A stretch of DNA of 41,470 bases from an uncultured Bacteroidales bacterium (GTDB lineage Bacteria > Bacteroidota > Bacteroidia > Bacteroidales > Bacteroidaceae): NCBI GenBank assembly GCA_902789725.1, contig CADAPC010000019.1, forward strand, positions 1-41,470, in the 5' to 3' direction. Shown one piece after another: positions 27,607 through 36,479 of this stretch (positions are counted from its first letter, which is position 1; each line of letters starts with the position of its first letter). A program made the translations under genes and the position numbers. The notes beneath the pieces were generated by a model. The model made no database searches and had not been told where the DNA came from. It worked only from the letters and a program-made list of their open reading frames with translations.

Positions 27607-30600
27607 ATGAGAAGGAAACTACTCTTTCTTTTAGTGTCCTTATTGAGCAGCGTTGCTGCTATGGCTCAATGGACAAAACCTGTCCCCAAGTATGGCGAAA
27701 TCGTCTATGGCGACACGGTGTATCTTTACAATGTTGATGCACAGGCATTTTTCCTGGGTGCAAACTCTTGGAACACCCGTGCATCGGTCAGTGCAACTAA
27801 AGGCTATAAGTGCTTGTTGTCGATTGACGATGAAACGGGCAATGTCATCATCACCGACTCTGTGGAGGTGGGCGACAAAGCAGGCCAATTGGTGAAACTG
27901 TGGGCCGAAAATGTGTCTTCCATCTGGGTGGACTATAACGACCACGGAACTTACTTTTGGAAGTTTGAACCCGCGGGCGATGGTACTTACAACATCTTTA
28001 ATCAGCAGGAAGACTTGCTTGGCTTCCCTCTTGGTGTTGACCTCCAGTCGTCCAACAAGACGGAGCTGTACTTGACAGACCCAGAGTATAAGGATGATTC
28101 GCAAATCCGATGGGGCATCGTTACGCTGGAAAACTATCAAGCTTATTTTAGCGCCATCGTGGTGTATGACGCAGCCATGCTGCTCAAAGAAAGGATTGAC
28201 GAGGCAGCAGGGTTTGAACTGGATGTAGCTTCGGCACAAGCTGTCTATAACAATACGTCTGCTACACTCGAACAGTTGCAGCAGGCTGCGGCTGATGTGT
28301 TGGCTGCCATCAATGCCTATAAGGAGAACAGTGCCACACCTGACAACCCGAAGGATTTGACAGAAACGTACATTCCTGATGCAGACTTTGAACTGAACCA
28401 GGGTGCTGGTGTTTGGCAGCGCGAACAGAGCCCTACGGCACAGAACTTCCAGACAGGGGGCACTCCTGGTAAGCAGGGGGATAACACGTATTTCCTGGAA
28501 GCATGGCATGGTAGCAATTTTACAGGAAAAATCTATGTGCCCATCACTGGACTGCCTAATGGTGTCTATCAGTTCACGCTTTCGGCCTATACCGTGGCTG
28601 GCGAGGGTTCCTACGTGTATGCTGGCAATGACTCTGTAGAGGTGAAATCGACTAACATGACTCCTTACACCGTTTTCACTTGTGTGGAAGATGGGACGCT
28701 GGAAGTGGGCATGAAGTCGCCTAAGGCCATTCAGGGCTGGATTGGTATTGACGATGCCAACTTGCTCTATTTGGGCAATTCGGTGCCTTCCTACGCCTAC
28801 TGGGTGAACTTTGCTGTGGAAGCGGCTCCTCAATACACGGAAAATGACTACGTGCAGGTGGCTGCATTGAATGCCTACAACCAATTCCTTGCCACCGACT
28901 TGACAGCCATGAGCAGCAAGGAGGAAGTGCTGGCTTTCAAAGATAAACTTGCCGAGGAAATAGCCCTCATAAAGGCTAATGCAGACGCATACGCCAATTT
29001 GGTGGCTAAGGTGGCAGAAGTGGAAGAGCTGCAGGAGATTGGCTATGCTGGTGAGCAAGCAGACGCTTTATACGACTATAAAGAAGAGGTGGCAGATATT
29101 CTTCGTGTGAAGGAACTTTCGACCGAAGAAGTTCTTGCTGAGTGTGAAAAACTCACGGCAATGATTGAAGACGTGAGGAAGAATTGTTTGGGTCCTGGCA
29201 TGGACTGCACCAACAGCATCGTCAATCCGAATTTCAACAATCGTCTTGATGGATGGAGTCATGATGAGCAGTATTCCGACGTTGTTTGGGGCGGCTTGAC
29301 CGACAGCAATCCTTGCGTGGAGCGCTGGAATGCGAACTTTGATTTCTACCAGGTGCTGGAAGGCATGCCTAATGGTGTTTATGAACTCAAGGTGCAGGCC
29401 TTCTACCGTCCCGGTGGTGACACGAAGGTGGCATACGACAATTACGTTTCTGACCCTGAGATGGAAGAAATCTTAACATACATCTATGCCAACAACAGTG
29501 AGGCAGCTGTGCTGAACATTGCCGCTGGAGGTCCATACGAATCGCCGCTGGAGGACAATTCCACACCTATTGGCGATGGTATATGTCTGCCCAACGGCAT
29601 GAATGCTGCTTCGAACGTGTTCTCACGTGGCGACTATGATAACACTGTCCGTGGTGTCGTGACGGATGGCACCTTGAAGATTGGCATCAAAAACACGACA
29701 GGAACTGCCGACGGACGTTGGTCGCTCTGGGATAACTTCCGCCTCACATATATTGGCATGAATAAAGAAGCTATTGACGAGGTGCTGCCTGAGCATGTGG
29801 AAGAAGCTGGAGAACTGGTTGAAGAGATAATGAGCGAAGCTACTCGAGCTGCTTTGAATGCGGCTATTAAGGCTGCAGAAGACGCTGAAACTGGCGAAGA
29901 GTCTTTCGCTGCTCTTACAGGAATCATCAATGCTATCAGTGCAGCCAAAGGAAGCATCGCTACCTATCAGAACTTGGGCAATGCGCTCGAATCGTTGACT
30001 CAGTGCCTTGAGGAATACAGCAGTTCTGCTGCTTACGACGAGGCTGCCGGCGCTTATTCTGCTCTATCTTCGGGCTATAGCAACGGCGATTATTCCGACG
30101 AAGAAGCTCAAGCCAAGATGGAAGAGATTGAACTTCTTTGTGCTAAATTGCGTGTGCCGGCCTACGAAACGGCTTCTGACGCTGAACCCATTGATTTCAC
30201 TCAGGTGATTGTAAATGCCAGCTTTGAAACAGGTGACTTGAGTGGCTGGGAGGCTGCAAAGGGTGATGACACTGGTGTGAAAGAAAATTCTAATGCAACT
30301 TACACAATAGATATTGTTGATGGCTCTTACGTGTTCAATACGTGGAAGAATGTGGCCACTTTCGACTATTATGTATCGCAGAAAGTGCAAGCTTTGCCTG
30401 CTGGAACATACGAGTTGACGGCTGTCCTTGCTTCTGATCAAGGCAACAAGGTTTCTCTTGGTGCCAACGATGAGCAGGTAGAATTCACCATGAGCAATGC
30501 AAAAGAATTAGGACAGCGTGGAAGCATCATTTTCAAGTTGCAGGAAGGTGATGTCCTTGAAGTGAAGGCTCTCGCAACCAACTGGTTCAAGGCTGACGAC

Positions 30601-30774
30601 TTCAGATTGACCTACTATGGTGCTACAAGCGAAAAAGTGCCTACTGCTATCGAAGGCCTTGAAAGCGTTTTGCCCACTCCTGCCAAGCAGAACGGCAAGT
30701 TCTTCGAGAATGGCCGCATCGTCATCCTGAAGAACGGTGTGAAGTACAACGTAGCTGGCCAGGCAATCAAGTAA
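27607..30774 (+). CDS. giant modular secreted protein, paralogue of its neighbour
   Basis: The 1055-residue product has a signal peptide (MRRKLLFLLVSLLSSVAAMA). Residues 20-190 hold the shared module (LYNVDAQAFFLGANSWNTRA). Helical segments (about 195-245, 405-535, 725-860) alternate with beta-rich sandwich-like segments (about 255-400, 540-720, 860-1010; patterns NPNFNNRLDGW, NGVYELKVQAFYR, DNFRLTYIG). The tail FENGRIVILKNGVKYN, VAGQAIK matches the protein at 23709 almost base for base. The frame opens with a TTG at 27601; the ATG at 27607 is the better start. Gene duplication with divergence is the simplest origin. No enzyme motif is seen. Confidence 0.85.
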   Translation: MRRKLLFLLVSLLSSVAAMAQWTKPVPKYGEIVYGDTVYLYNVDAQAFFLGANSWNTRASVSATKGYKCLLSIDDETGNVIITDSVEVGDKAGQLVKLWAENVSSIWVDYNDHGTYFWKFEPAGDGTYNIFNQQEDLLGFPLGVDLQSSNKTELYLTDPEYKDDSQIRWGIVTLENYQAYFSAIVVYDAAMLLKERIDEAAGFELDVASAQAVYNNTSATLEQLQQAAADVLAAINAYKENSATPDNPKDLTETYIPDADFELNQGAGVWQREQSPTAQNFQTGGTPGKQGDNTYFLEAWHGSNFTGKIYVPITGLPNGVYQFTLSAYTVAGEGSYVYAGNDSVEVKSTNMTPYTVFTCVEDGTLEVGMKSPKAIQGWIGIDDANLLYLGNSVPSYAYWVNFAVEAAPQYTENDYVQVAALNAYNQFLATDLTAMSSKEEVLAFKDKLAEEIALIKANADAYANLVAKVAEVEELQEIGYAGEQADALYDYKEEVADILRVKELSTEEVLAECEKLTAMIEDVRKNCLGPGMDCTNSIVNPNFNNRLDGWSHDEQYSDVVWGGLTDSNPCVERWNANFDFYQVLEGMPNGVYELKVQAFYRPGGDTKVAYDNYVSDPEMEEILTYIYANNSEAAVLNIAAGGPYESPLEDNSTPIGDGICLPNGMNAASNVFSRGDYDNTVRGVVTDGTLKIGIKNTTGTADGRWSLWDNFRLTYIGMNKEAIDEVLPEHVEEAGELVEEIMSEATRAALNAAIKAAEDAETGEESFAALTGIINAISAAKGSIATYQNLGNALESLTQCLEEYSSSAAYDEAAGAYSALSSGYSNGDYSDEEAQAKMEEIELLCAKLRVPAYETASDAEPIDFTQVIVNASFETGDLSGWEAAKGDDTGVKENSNATYTIDIVDGSYVFNTWKNVATFDYYVSQKVQALPAGTYELTAVLASDQGNKVSLGANDEQVEFTMSNAKELGQRGSIIFKLQEGDVLEVKALATNWFKADDFRLTYYGATSEKVPTAIEGLESVLPTPAKQNGKFFENGRIVILKNGVKYNVAGQAIK

Positions 30775-30803
30775 AAAAGATTATTACTCCCCATTTTTGA
30801 CAG

Positions 30804-30843
30804 AAAGAGTGGCGGTCTTCACAAAGAAGATCGCCACTCTTTT
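30804..30843. terminator. strong intrinsic terminator
   Basis: AAAGAGTGGCG (30804-30814) pairs with 30832-30842, and TCTTC/GAAGA extends the stem to about 17 bp including one G-T pair, with loop ACAAA. T- and A-runs flank it, so it could act in both directions between converging genes. Confidence 0.9.
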
Positions 30844-30860
30844 CCTTCGGCTGATTCCAT

Positions 30861-30912
30861 AGGCCTTATAGGTCTTATAGGCCTTATAGGGCTTATAAGG
30901 CTTATAGGGTCT
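30861..30912. repeat. 9-bp tandem repeat in non-coding DNA
   Basis: Six units of the form AGGCCTTAT, AGGTCTTAT, AGGGCTTAT and variants run up to the stop codon of the minus-strand flavoprotein gene. The unit is the same family as the array at 10072-10125. Confidence 0.85.
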
Positions 30913-32130
30913 TTAGAGCTTTCCCTCAATGCCCTTGGCAACAGCGTATGCAGTGGTCCAGGCAGCTTGGAAATTGAAGCCTCCTGTGACACCGTCAATG
31001 TCGAGTACTTCCCCAGCAAAGAAAAGATGGGGCGTGTGTTTCGATTCAAGAGTCTGCTTGTCAATACTGTCGAGAGGGATGCCACCGCAGGTCACAAACT
31101 CGTCCTTGTAGGGACTGCGACCTGCTATCTGATAGGTGTCGTTGGTGAGCAAATCGACCAAACGGTTGATGCCTTTCTTTCCTAATTCTCTACAGGGTTT
31201 TCCTCGCAGTTCCGCTTTCGCAAGGAGATAGGTCCACAAGCGGCTCTGAAGACCAAAGGGATGGAGGTTGTCAAGTAGCCGTTGCGGGTTTTGCTGAAGA
31301 AGCGTGGTGAGCTGTTGCTTCACTTCCTCTGCATGAGTAATGCCTGTCCAGTTCAGCAACAAGGGTGACTGATAGTGCTGTTCGGCCAAATGGCGAGCGG
31401 CATAGCTGGAAAGTTTCAGTATGGCAGGACCGCTCACGCCCCAGTGGGTGATGAGCAAAGGTCCTTGGGCGCGAAACGAAGTGGCAGGGATGTGGGCGAT
31501 GGCATCATCTACTACAAGCCCCATCAGAGAGGTAAGGGCTGAATTGTAGATGGTGAAGGTGAAGAGGCTGGGCACACATGGCACCCAATTGACTTGTCCG
31601 GATGTGGTGGAAATCCATGCAGTTTGTTGGCTGGGGGTCATTCCCCCCGTGGTTACAGCCACAAAGTCAAACTGCTGTAGCAATGTTTGTGGGTTCTCTA
31701 CCTTGGTGCCTAATTGGACATGGATGCCATGTCTTTTTGTTTCGCGAAGAAAACAATCAATGATGGCATGGCTGTCCTGAGCTTTGGGAAAGACACATTG
31801 ATCGGACTGGATGGTGAGGGGCACTCCGTGACGCTCAAACCATTGGAAAGCATCGGCTGGAGTGAATTGTTTGAAAAGACGCTTCAGCAGGTTTGCCCCG
31901 CGAGGATAAACCTGCCTCAAATCAGTCACATCAGCAAATGTGTTGGTGCAGTTGCATCGTCCGCCACCCGAAATCTCCACCTTAGCAAGCACTTTTTTTT
32001 GCCGTTCAAAGATGGTGATTTCCAGCTCTGGCATCAGCTCCTTGGCATTGATGGCCAAGAAGAATCCCGCTGCGCCTCCACCCACTATGGCGAGGGAGGG
32101 AGTGTCCTTTTGCTCAATCCTGTGCGTCAT
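30913..32130 (-). CDS. HI0933/BaiN-type NAD(P)/FAD-dependent oxidoreductase
   Basis: The product of about 405 residues opens with a dinucleotide-binding motif (LAIVGGGAAGFFLAINA), then FERQKKVLAKVEISGGGRCN, the signature of the HI0933 family. It ends with the second flavin motif, FFAGEVLDIDGVTGGFNFQA, before AWTTAYAVAKGI. The ATG at 32130 is preferred over the one at 32175 because the longer form overlaps the SulP gene by 29 bases. Members are cytoplasmic flavoproteins of uncertain substrate. It lies 16 bases behind the SulP gene and may be cotranscribed. Confidence 0.92.
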   Translation of the reverse strand: MTHRIEQKDTPSLAIVGGGAAGFFLAINAKELMPELEITIFERQKKVLAKVEISGGGRCNCTNTFADVTDLRQVYPRGANLLKRLFKQFTPADAFQWFERHGVPLTIQSDQCVFPKAQDSHAIIDCFLRETKRHGIHVQLGTKVENPQTLLQQFDFVAVTTGGMTPSQQTAWISTTSGQVNWVPCVPSLFTFTIYNSALTSLMGLVVDDAIAHIPATSFRAQGPLLITHWGVSGPAILKLSSYAARHLAEQHYQSPLLLNWTGITHAEEVKQQLTTLLQQNPQRLLDNLHPFGLQSRLWTYLLAKAELRGKPCRELGKKGINRLVDLLTNDTYQIAGRSPYKDEFVTCGGIPLDSIDKQTLESKHTPHLFFAGEVLDIDGVTGGFNFQAAWTTAYAVAKGIEGKL

Positions 32131-32146
32131 TGATAAGGTGGAGGTT

Positions 32147-33826
32147 CTATGCTTTTGCTCGCTCGAGGGCCACATTGATGTTGGGGCAGATATTCTCTTC
32201 GCCTACGAGTCGGTCGAATCCGTTCTTGTTTAGTACTCCGCGCACGTAATCATTCACACCTGAGAGGATGATTTTGATGCCCTCCTTCTTCGACATTTCG
32301 ATGAGGTTCTCCAGATTGTGCATGCCAGTGGAGTCGATGAAAGGCACTCGCCTCATGCGGATGATGCGTACAGTGGGGCGATCTTTCATGTTGGCCATCA
32401 CTTCCTCAAATTTGTTGGCAATGCCGAAGAAGTAGGGACCGTTGATTTCATATACCTCCACATGCTCGGGGATGGTGAGGTGCTCAATGTTGGGATTCTC
32501 AGCCAGGTCGGTCTCGGCTGTAGGGTCAATATCGTCTTCCTCCGTGAGCACACTCACTTGGGTAGTCTCTGCCATACGGCGCATGCAGAGCAAGCAGGCG
32601 AGCATCAATCCCACCTCGATAGCGATGGTCAAGTCGAAAATGACGGTGAGGCCGAAGGTAAGCCACAAGACGAAAATGTCGCTCTTGGGGTTGTGCATCA
32701 GCTCACGGATGGTGCGCCAGCCGCTCATGTTGTAGCTCACCACCACCAGCACACCTGCCAAACATGCCATTGGAATGTACTTGGCGTAAGGCATGAGGAA
32801 GAAATAGATGAGCAGGAGCACTACAGCGTGGATAATGCCCGCTACGGGAGTCTTGCCTCCGTTGTTGATGTTGGTCATGGTGCGAGCAATGGCTCCTGTG
32901 GCTGGAATGCCACCAAAGATGGGGCTGAGCACATTGGCGATGCCTTGTCCGATGAGTTCTTGGTTGGAATTGTGCTTGTGACCAATGATACCGTCGGCCA
33001 CAGTGGCAGAAAGAAGGCTTTCGATGGCTCCCAGCACTGCGATGGTGATGGCTGGAGAGATGAGTCCCTTGATGTTTTCCCAAGAGAGGACGGGAATGTC
33101 GGCATCGGGAACAGAGGGGTTGATTTCGAAGCGGTCGCCGATAGTATCGACATGAATGCCAAAGTAATTGGTCATCACAATACCTGCCACTGTCATCACG
33201 ATGATGGCTACAAGCGAGCCAGGCACTTTCTTACTTAGGAGAGGGGTACAAGCAATGATGGCCACGGACAGGATGCCCACAAGGGCAGTGGCGAGGTCGA
33301 TGGTGCCGAAGTTTTGGATGTAGCAAATCCATTTCTCTATGAAATCAGCCGGCACAGCACCCTCTATGTGGAGTCCGAGCAAATCTTTAATCTGTGTGGA
33401 GAAAATGGTCAAGGCTATACCGCTGGTGAACCCTACAATAATAGGATAGGGAATGTAGCGGATAATAGTACCCAATCGGAGCACACCTAACAAAATGAGA
33501 AAGAGTCCCGCCAACACTGTAGCAATGGCGAGACCTGTGAGTCCATATTGCTGGATGATGCCATAAATAATGACGATGAAGGCACCTGTAGGTCCACCAA
33601 TCTGCACCCGGCTGCCGCCAAAGGCACTGATGGCAAAACCTGCTATGATGGCAGTTAGGATGCCTTTTTCTGGTGACACTCCCGATGCTATGCCGAAAGC
33701 GATAGCCAAAGGAAGGGCAACAATGCCCACAATGATGCCCGCCATGAGGTCGGCGGTGAATTTCTGTTTGTTGTAGTTTTTGAGCGAGTAGAACAGCTCT
33801 GGTTTAGAAGGGCGAATTTTTTTCAT
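32147..33826 (-). CDS. SulP family anion transporter with STAS domain
   Basis: The 559-residue product starts with a short cytoplasmic stretch, then the first transporter motif (DLMAGIIVGIVALPLAIAFG). FGGSRVQIGGPTGAFIVI follows, with about 10-12 membrane helices up to about residue 410. From about 440 it has a STAS domain (YEINGPYFFGIANKFEEV, VPFIDSTGMHNLENL). SulP proteins carry sulfate, bicarbonate or other anions across the inner membrane; the substrate cannot be read here. The stop is followed closely by the flavoprotein gene. Confidence 0.95.
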   Translation of the reverse strand: MKKIRPSKPELFYSLKNYNKQKFTADLMAGIIVGIVALPLAIAFGIASGVSPEKGILTAIIAGFAISAFGGSRVQIGGPTGAFIVIIYGIIQQYGLTGLAIATVLAGLFLILLGVLRLGTIIRYIPYPIIVGFTSGIALTIFSTQIKDLLGLHIEGAVPADFIEKWICYIQNFGTIDLATALVGILSVAIIACTPLLSKKVPGSLVAIIVMTVAGIVMTNYFGIHVDTIGDRFEINPSVPDADIPVLSWENIKGLISPAITIAVLGAIESLLSATVADGIIGHKHNSNQELIGQGIANVLSPIFGGIPATGAIARTMTNINNGGKTPVAGIIHAVVLLLIYFFLMPYAKYIPMACLAGVLVVVSYNMSGWRTIRELMHNPKSDIFVLWLTFGLTVIFDLTIAIEVGLMLACLLCMRRMAETTQVSVLTEEDDIDPTAETDLAENPNIEHLTIPEHVEVYEINGPYFFGIANKFEEVMANMKDRPTVRIIRMRRVPFIDSTGMHNLENLIEMSKKEGIKIILSGVNDYVRGVLNKNGFDRLVGEENICPNINVALERAKA

Positions 33827-33962
33827 TGTCTCTTCTTTTTTACTTTTACAATCTTTTTACCTTTTAATCTTATAATACTTTCTTTTCCCACAGATTCTTC
33901 TAATGCACACTGATTTTTATACTTTGCCTTCATGCCCCATGGGAGAGCAAAGCTTTAATCTT

Positions 33963-34733
33963 TTAATTTTTAACCTTTCCCCCTTTCATTATCGCTCTGA
34001 AGATAAACCAAATGTGCTGCAGAATAGTGGCAAGCAATCCGTAATGCTTCACCATGATTCTGAATCTCTCCTTGAGCGACGCTTTGTGGTTGGCCGTGGT
34101 CATGCCTTCGTTCAGGTAGTCGGCTACAGGCTCTTTGACATAGAGATTGCGCATGCCCTGTTTTTCTCCTTCTTTCATGCAACGGATGCACCAGTCAAAG
34201 TCAGCCGAATAGCGGTAGGTGAGGTCGTATGGCTGGGCGACCTGCCGATTGATGTAGAAAGCCTGGTGACAGACAAGCATGCCTTCTTTGAAAGAGCGCC
34301 AAGTAAGGTGCTCGGGGGGCGTGAGGCGGCGAGGACGAAGGAAATCCCCTTTATTATCTACAATATTTGTGTCACCATAGAGGATGGCGATGTCACCTGT
34401 GCCGGCCGATTCGCCCCACCTGTGAGTAGCTTCGGCTGCAATGTGAGCCAGCGTGTCCTTGCAGTGCAAAGTGTCGCCCGCATTGAGGAAGCAGATGAAA
34501 TCGCCTGTAGCAAGACGAAGGCCCTTGTTCATCGCGTCGTAAAGCCCCTCGTCAGGCTCGCTCACCACAGTGGCACAAGGGAATTGGCGCGCCAGTTCCA
34601 CTGTTTTGTCCTGCGAAGCACCATCGATGACAAGATGTTCATGAGCGGCGTATGTCTGTTCTGCCACACTTCTCATTGTCCGCTCAATAGTGGCTTCCGC
34701 ATTGTATGTGACCGTGATAATGCTAATTTTCAT
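33963..34733 (-). CDS. family 2 glycosyltransferase
   Basis: The 256-residue product begins MKISIITVTYNAEATIERTM, with VIDGASQDKT, SEPDEGLYDAMNKGLRLATG and FLNAGDTLH, the canonical order of GT2 enzymes of the WcaA-like, polysaccharide-assembly type. YRYSADFDWCIRCMKEG is the conserved later segment. Its start lies inside the end of the upstream GT4 gene (11-base overlap), so the two form an operon, probably for a surface polysaccharide. Confidence 0.93.
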   Translation of the reverse strand: MKISIITVTYNAEATIERTMRSVAEQTYAAHEHLVIDGASQDKTVELARQFPCATVVSEPDEGLYDAMNKGLRLATGDFICFLNAGDTLHCKDTLAHIAAEATHRWGESAGTGDIAILYGDTNIVDNKGDFLRPRRLTPPEHLTWRSFKEGMLVCHQAFYINRQVAQPYDLTYRYSADFDWCIRCMKEGEKQGMRNLYVKEPVADYLNEGMTTANHKASLKERFRIMVKHYGLLATILQHIWFIFRAIMKGGKVKN

Positions 34734-35964
34734 ACACTTCCAAGTATTTATGTGCTACGGCATTCTCGCTGTAGGTGGTCATCACCTTGTTGCGCGCATG
34801 ACGGCTCAGCGCTTCATAGTCGTTGGAAAGCACCCATACGATGCCGTTGGCAAAGTCCGTGGCATCTTGGTAGGCGGCTACATATCCATTCTGCTGGTGG
34901 TCAATCATTTCTGGTATGCCTCCCACATTGAAACCCACACAGGGTACACCACAAGCCATCGATTCCATAATGGTGTTGGGCAGGTTATCCTGCAAAGAGG
35001 GGGTGACATAGACATCTACGGCATTGTAGAGCATGACCATTTTTTGGGGGTCGCTGACATATTGGATGGGAATGATGTTAAATGCCAGCTGACTGCGAAC
35101 GCTTTCAGCCTCTTTGCCCACCACAACCAACTCGATGCTTTGAGCCAGTTCGTTTTTTTTCTGCTTGATGAGTTTCAATGCCTCCACCAAATGCTTAAAA
35201 CCCTTCCGTTCGTCGGTAATACGCTGGCATCCGAAAAGCAACAGCCGTTTACCCATCGGCAAACCGAATGACTCTCTGGCCTTTTCTTTGGCTTGGGGGC
35301 GGAAAAGATCTGTATCGATGGCATTGGGGATGCTGACTACACGATGTCCTTGGGTCAGCTTCGATTTTCTCGCTAAATCAGCCATCCACTGGCTGCACCC
35401 TACGAAGGTCAAATGGGCATCGTGGTAAATCTTTTCCTTTTTGAGAAACACCTGTTTGGCCAAGTCGCCCAGCAATTGTCCGTTCATCTGTTCGCATTTC
35501 TCACACAGCGTGGTGTACTTCTCGCACTTGCCCGAATAATGGCAAATGCCTGTGAAGTACCACTGGTCGTGCATGGTGATGATGACCCGCTTTCCCGAAT
35601 GCAGAATTTTCCGAATGTCCGACAAAGAGAGGAACCCCTGATTCACCCAATGGAGGTGAATGACGTCAGCCTTCTGGAAGACGGGCAGACGAGTGACGTC
35701 TTTTCCAGCGTTGGCAATATCCACCAGAAAAAGCCCTTGGGTGCTGAAATGGTTGGCAATAAAGATGCACAGGCGTTCCCACAAAAAGCGGAGCGTCTTT
35801 CTCCAGTTGCCACCTATGCCCACCACTGTCAGGTGGTCTGTCTGCTTGTCTCGCACCAGCATCTTCACCTTGACACCATTCTTTTTCAAGGCTGCCATCA
35901 AGCGGTTAGCGGCAATGGCTGCCCCCCCTATTCTCTCCGATGTGTTGATAATAAGTACTTGCAT
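34723..35964 (-). CDS. family 4 glycosyltransferase
   Basis: The 413-residue product starts MQVLIINTSERIGGAAIAAN and has the GT4 C-terminal half: LLLFGCQRITDERKGFKHLV, then VDVYVTPSLQDNLPNTIMES with the conserved acidic and small-residue positions, and GVPCVGFNVGGIPEMI. The frame is open upstream to 36033, but the promoter at 35982-36012 lies inside that extension, so the ATG at 35964 is the start, with a leader of about ten bases. It is paired with the GT2 gene. A Cys-rich segment (CHYSGKCEKYTTLCEKCEQ) is seen in several polysaccharide GT4 enzymes. Confidence 0.93.
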   Translation of the reverse strand: MQVLIINTSERIGGAAIAANRLMAALKKNGVKVKMLVRDKQTDHLTVVGIGGNWRKTLRFLWERLCIFIANHFSTQGLFLVDIANAGKDVTRLPVFQKADVIHLHWVNQGFLSLSDIRKILHSGKRVIITMHDQWYFTGICHYSGKCEKYTTLCEKCEQMNGQLLGDLAKQVFLKKEKIYHDAHLTFVGCSQWMADLARKSKLTQGHRVVSIPNAIDTDLFRPQAKEKARESFGLPMGKRLLLFGCQRITDERKGFKHLVEALKLIKQKKNELAQSIELVVVGKEAESVRSQLAFNIIPIQYVSDPQKMVMLYNAVDVYVTPSLQDNLPNTIMESMACGVPCVGFNVGGIPEMIDHQQNGYVAAYQDATDFANGIVWVLSNDYEALSRHARNKVMTTYSENAVAHKYLEVYEN

Positions 35965-35981
35965 GATTCCGAAAGTGGTGG

Positions 35982-36012
35982 CAAAGTTACGGATAAGTGA
36001 GCACAATACAAA
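35982..36012 (-). promoter_or_regulatory. glycosyltransferase operon promoter
   Basis: On the minus strand TTTG (36009-36012) and TAACTTTG (35982-35989) are separated by 19 bases. The spacer and upstream flank are nearly identical to the gpmI promoter. A dyad ATGAAAAA/TTTTTCAT lies just upstream (36013-36033). Confidence 0.8.
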
Positions 36013-36145
36013 ATGAAAAAGCCTATTTTTCATTTTTTTGCCTCCAGCGAGCTAAAGGTTGTCGAACGAGAGTAACTTAGGCGAAGTCAACATTACGACT
36101 TTTCATCCACATTTCACGTTTTTTTTGCAAATTTTTTACGTTTTG

Positions 36146-36177
36146 TTTGGTAAATTGGTGCAGAACCCGTAACTTTG
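36146..36177 (+). promoter_or_regulatory. tRNA-Asn promoter
   Basis: TTTG (36146-36149) and TAACTTTG (36170-36177) are separated by 20 bases, an exact match, 30 bases ahead of the tRNA. Confidence 0.8.
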
Positions 36178-36207
36178 CAACGCTTTTCGATAAAGCGCAC
36201 CATAATT

Positions 36208-36284
36208 GCTTCAGTAGCTCAGTTGGTTAGAGCACATGACTGTTAATCATGGGGTCGTTGGTTCAAGCCCATCCTGAAGCGCCA
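36208..36284 (+). tRNA. tRNA-Asn (GTT)
   Basis: A full cloverleaf can be drawn: acceptor GCTTCAG/CTGAAGC, D-arm GCTC/GAGC, anticodon stem CATGA/TCATG around CTGTTAA (anticodon GTT), discriminator G and an encoded CCA. The T-stem GTTGG/CCATC has one T-T mismatch at its second pair; the T-loop TTCAAGC is normal. Confidence 0.95.
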
Positions 36285-36314
36285 AGAAAAGTGAGCACTA
36301 AGTGCTCGTAAAGC

Positions 36315-36347
36315 AAGGAGTTAGACAAAATCTAACTCCTTTGTTTT
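36315..36347 (+). terminator. terminator of the tRNA gene
   Basis: AAGGAGTTAGA (36315-36325) pairs with TCTAACTCCTT (36331-36341) around CAAAA, followed by TGTTTTT. A smaller hairpin GAGCAC/GTGCTC (36293-36307) precedes it. Confidence 0.9.
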
Positions 36348-36370
36348 TATCCATTTTGCTTATTTAGATT

Positions 36371-36475
36371 TTACTCTGTGTACACCTGGTGTACACGCAG
36401 CCGTTGGTTGTTCAGATTCCCCACCACCTGCTTCTCCACATACTCGCAGTCGGGGCAGGTATCCATCACATCCAT
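36371..36475 (-). pseudogene. glutaredoxin-like N-terminal fragment
   Basis: The 34-residue ORF begins MDVMDTCPDCEYVEKQVVGN and stops after RVHQVYTE. The CPDC pair near the start and the following helix look like the first part of a small glutaredoxin-related protein, a family usually near 80 residues. The rest is missing. The last part lies over a 19-base palindrome (36378-36396, GTGTACAC arms) right at the truncation. It starts four bases after the GNAT stop, so it was probably the third gene of that operon. Confidence 0.5.
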
Positions 36476-36479
36476 ACAT

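Noticed and set aside
32318..33238. 306-residue plus-strand ORF opposite the SulP gene
   Set aside because: His/Asp-rich antisense shadow of a clear transporter.
36013..36033. N-terminal extension of the GT4 protein to 36033
   Set aside because: It would place the consensus promoter inside the coding sequence; the ATG at 35964 matches the known family start.
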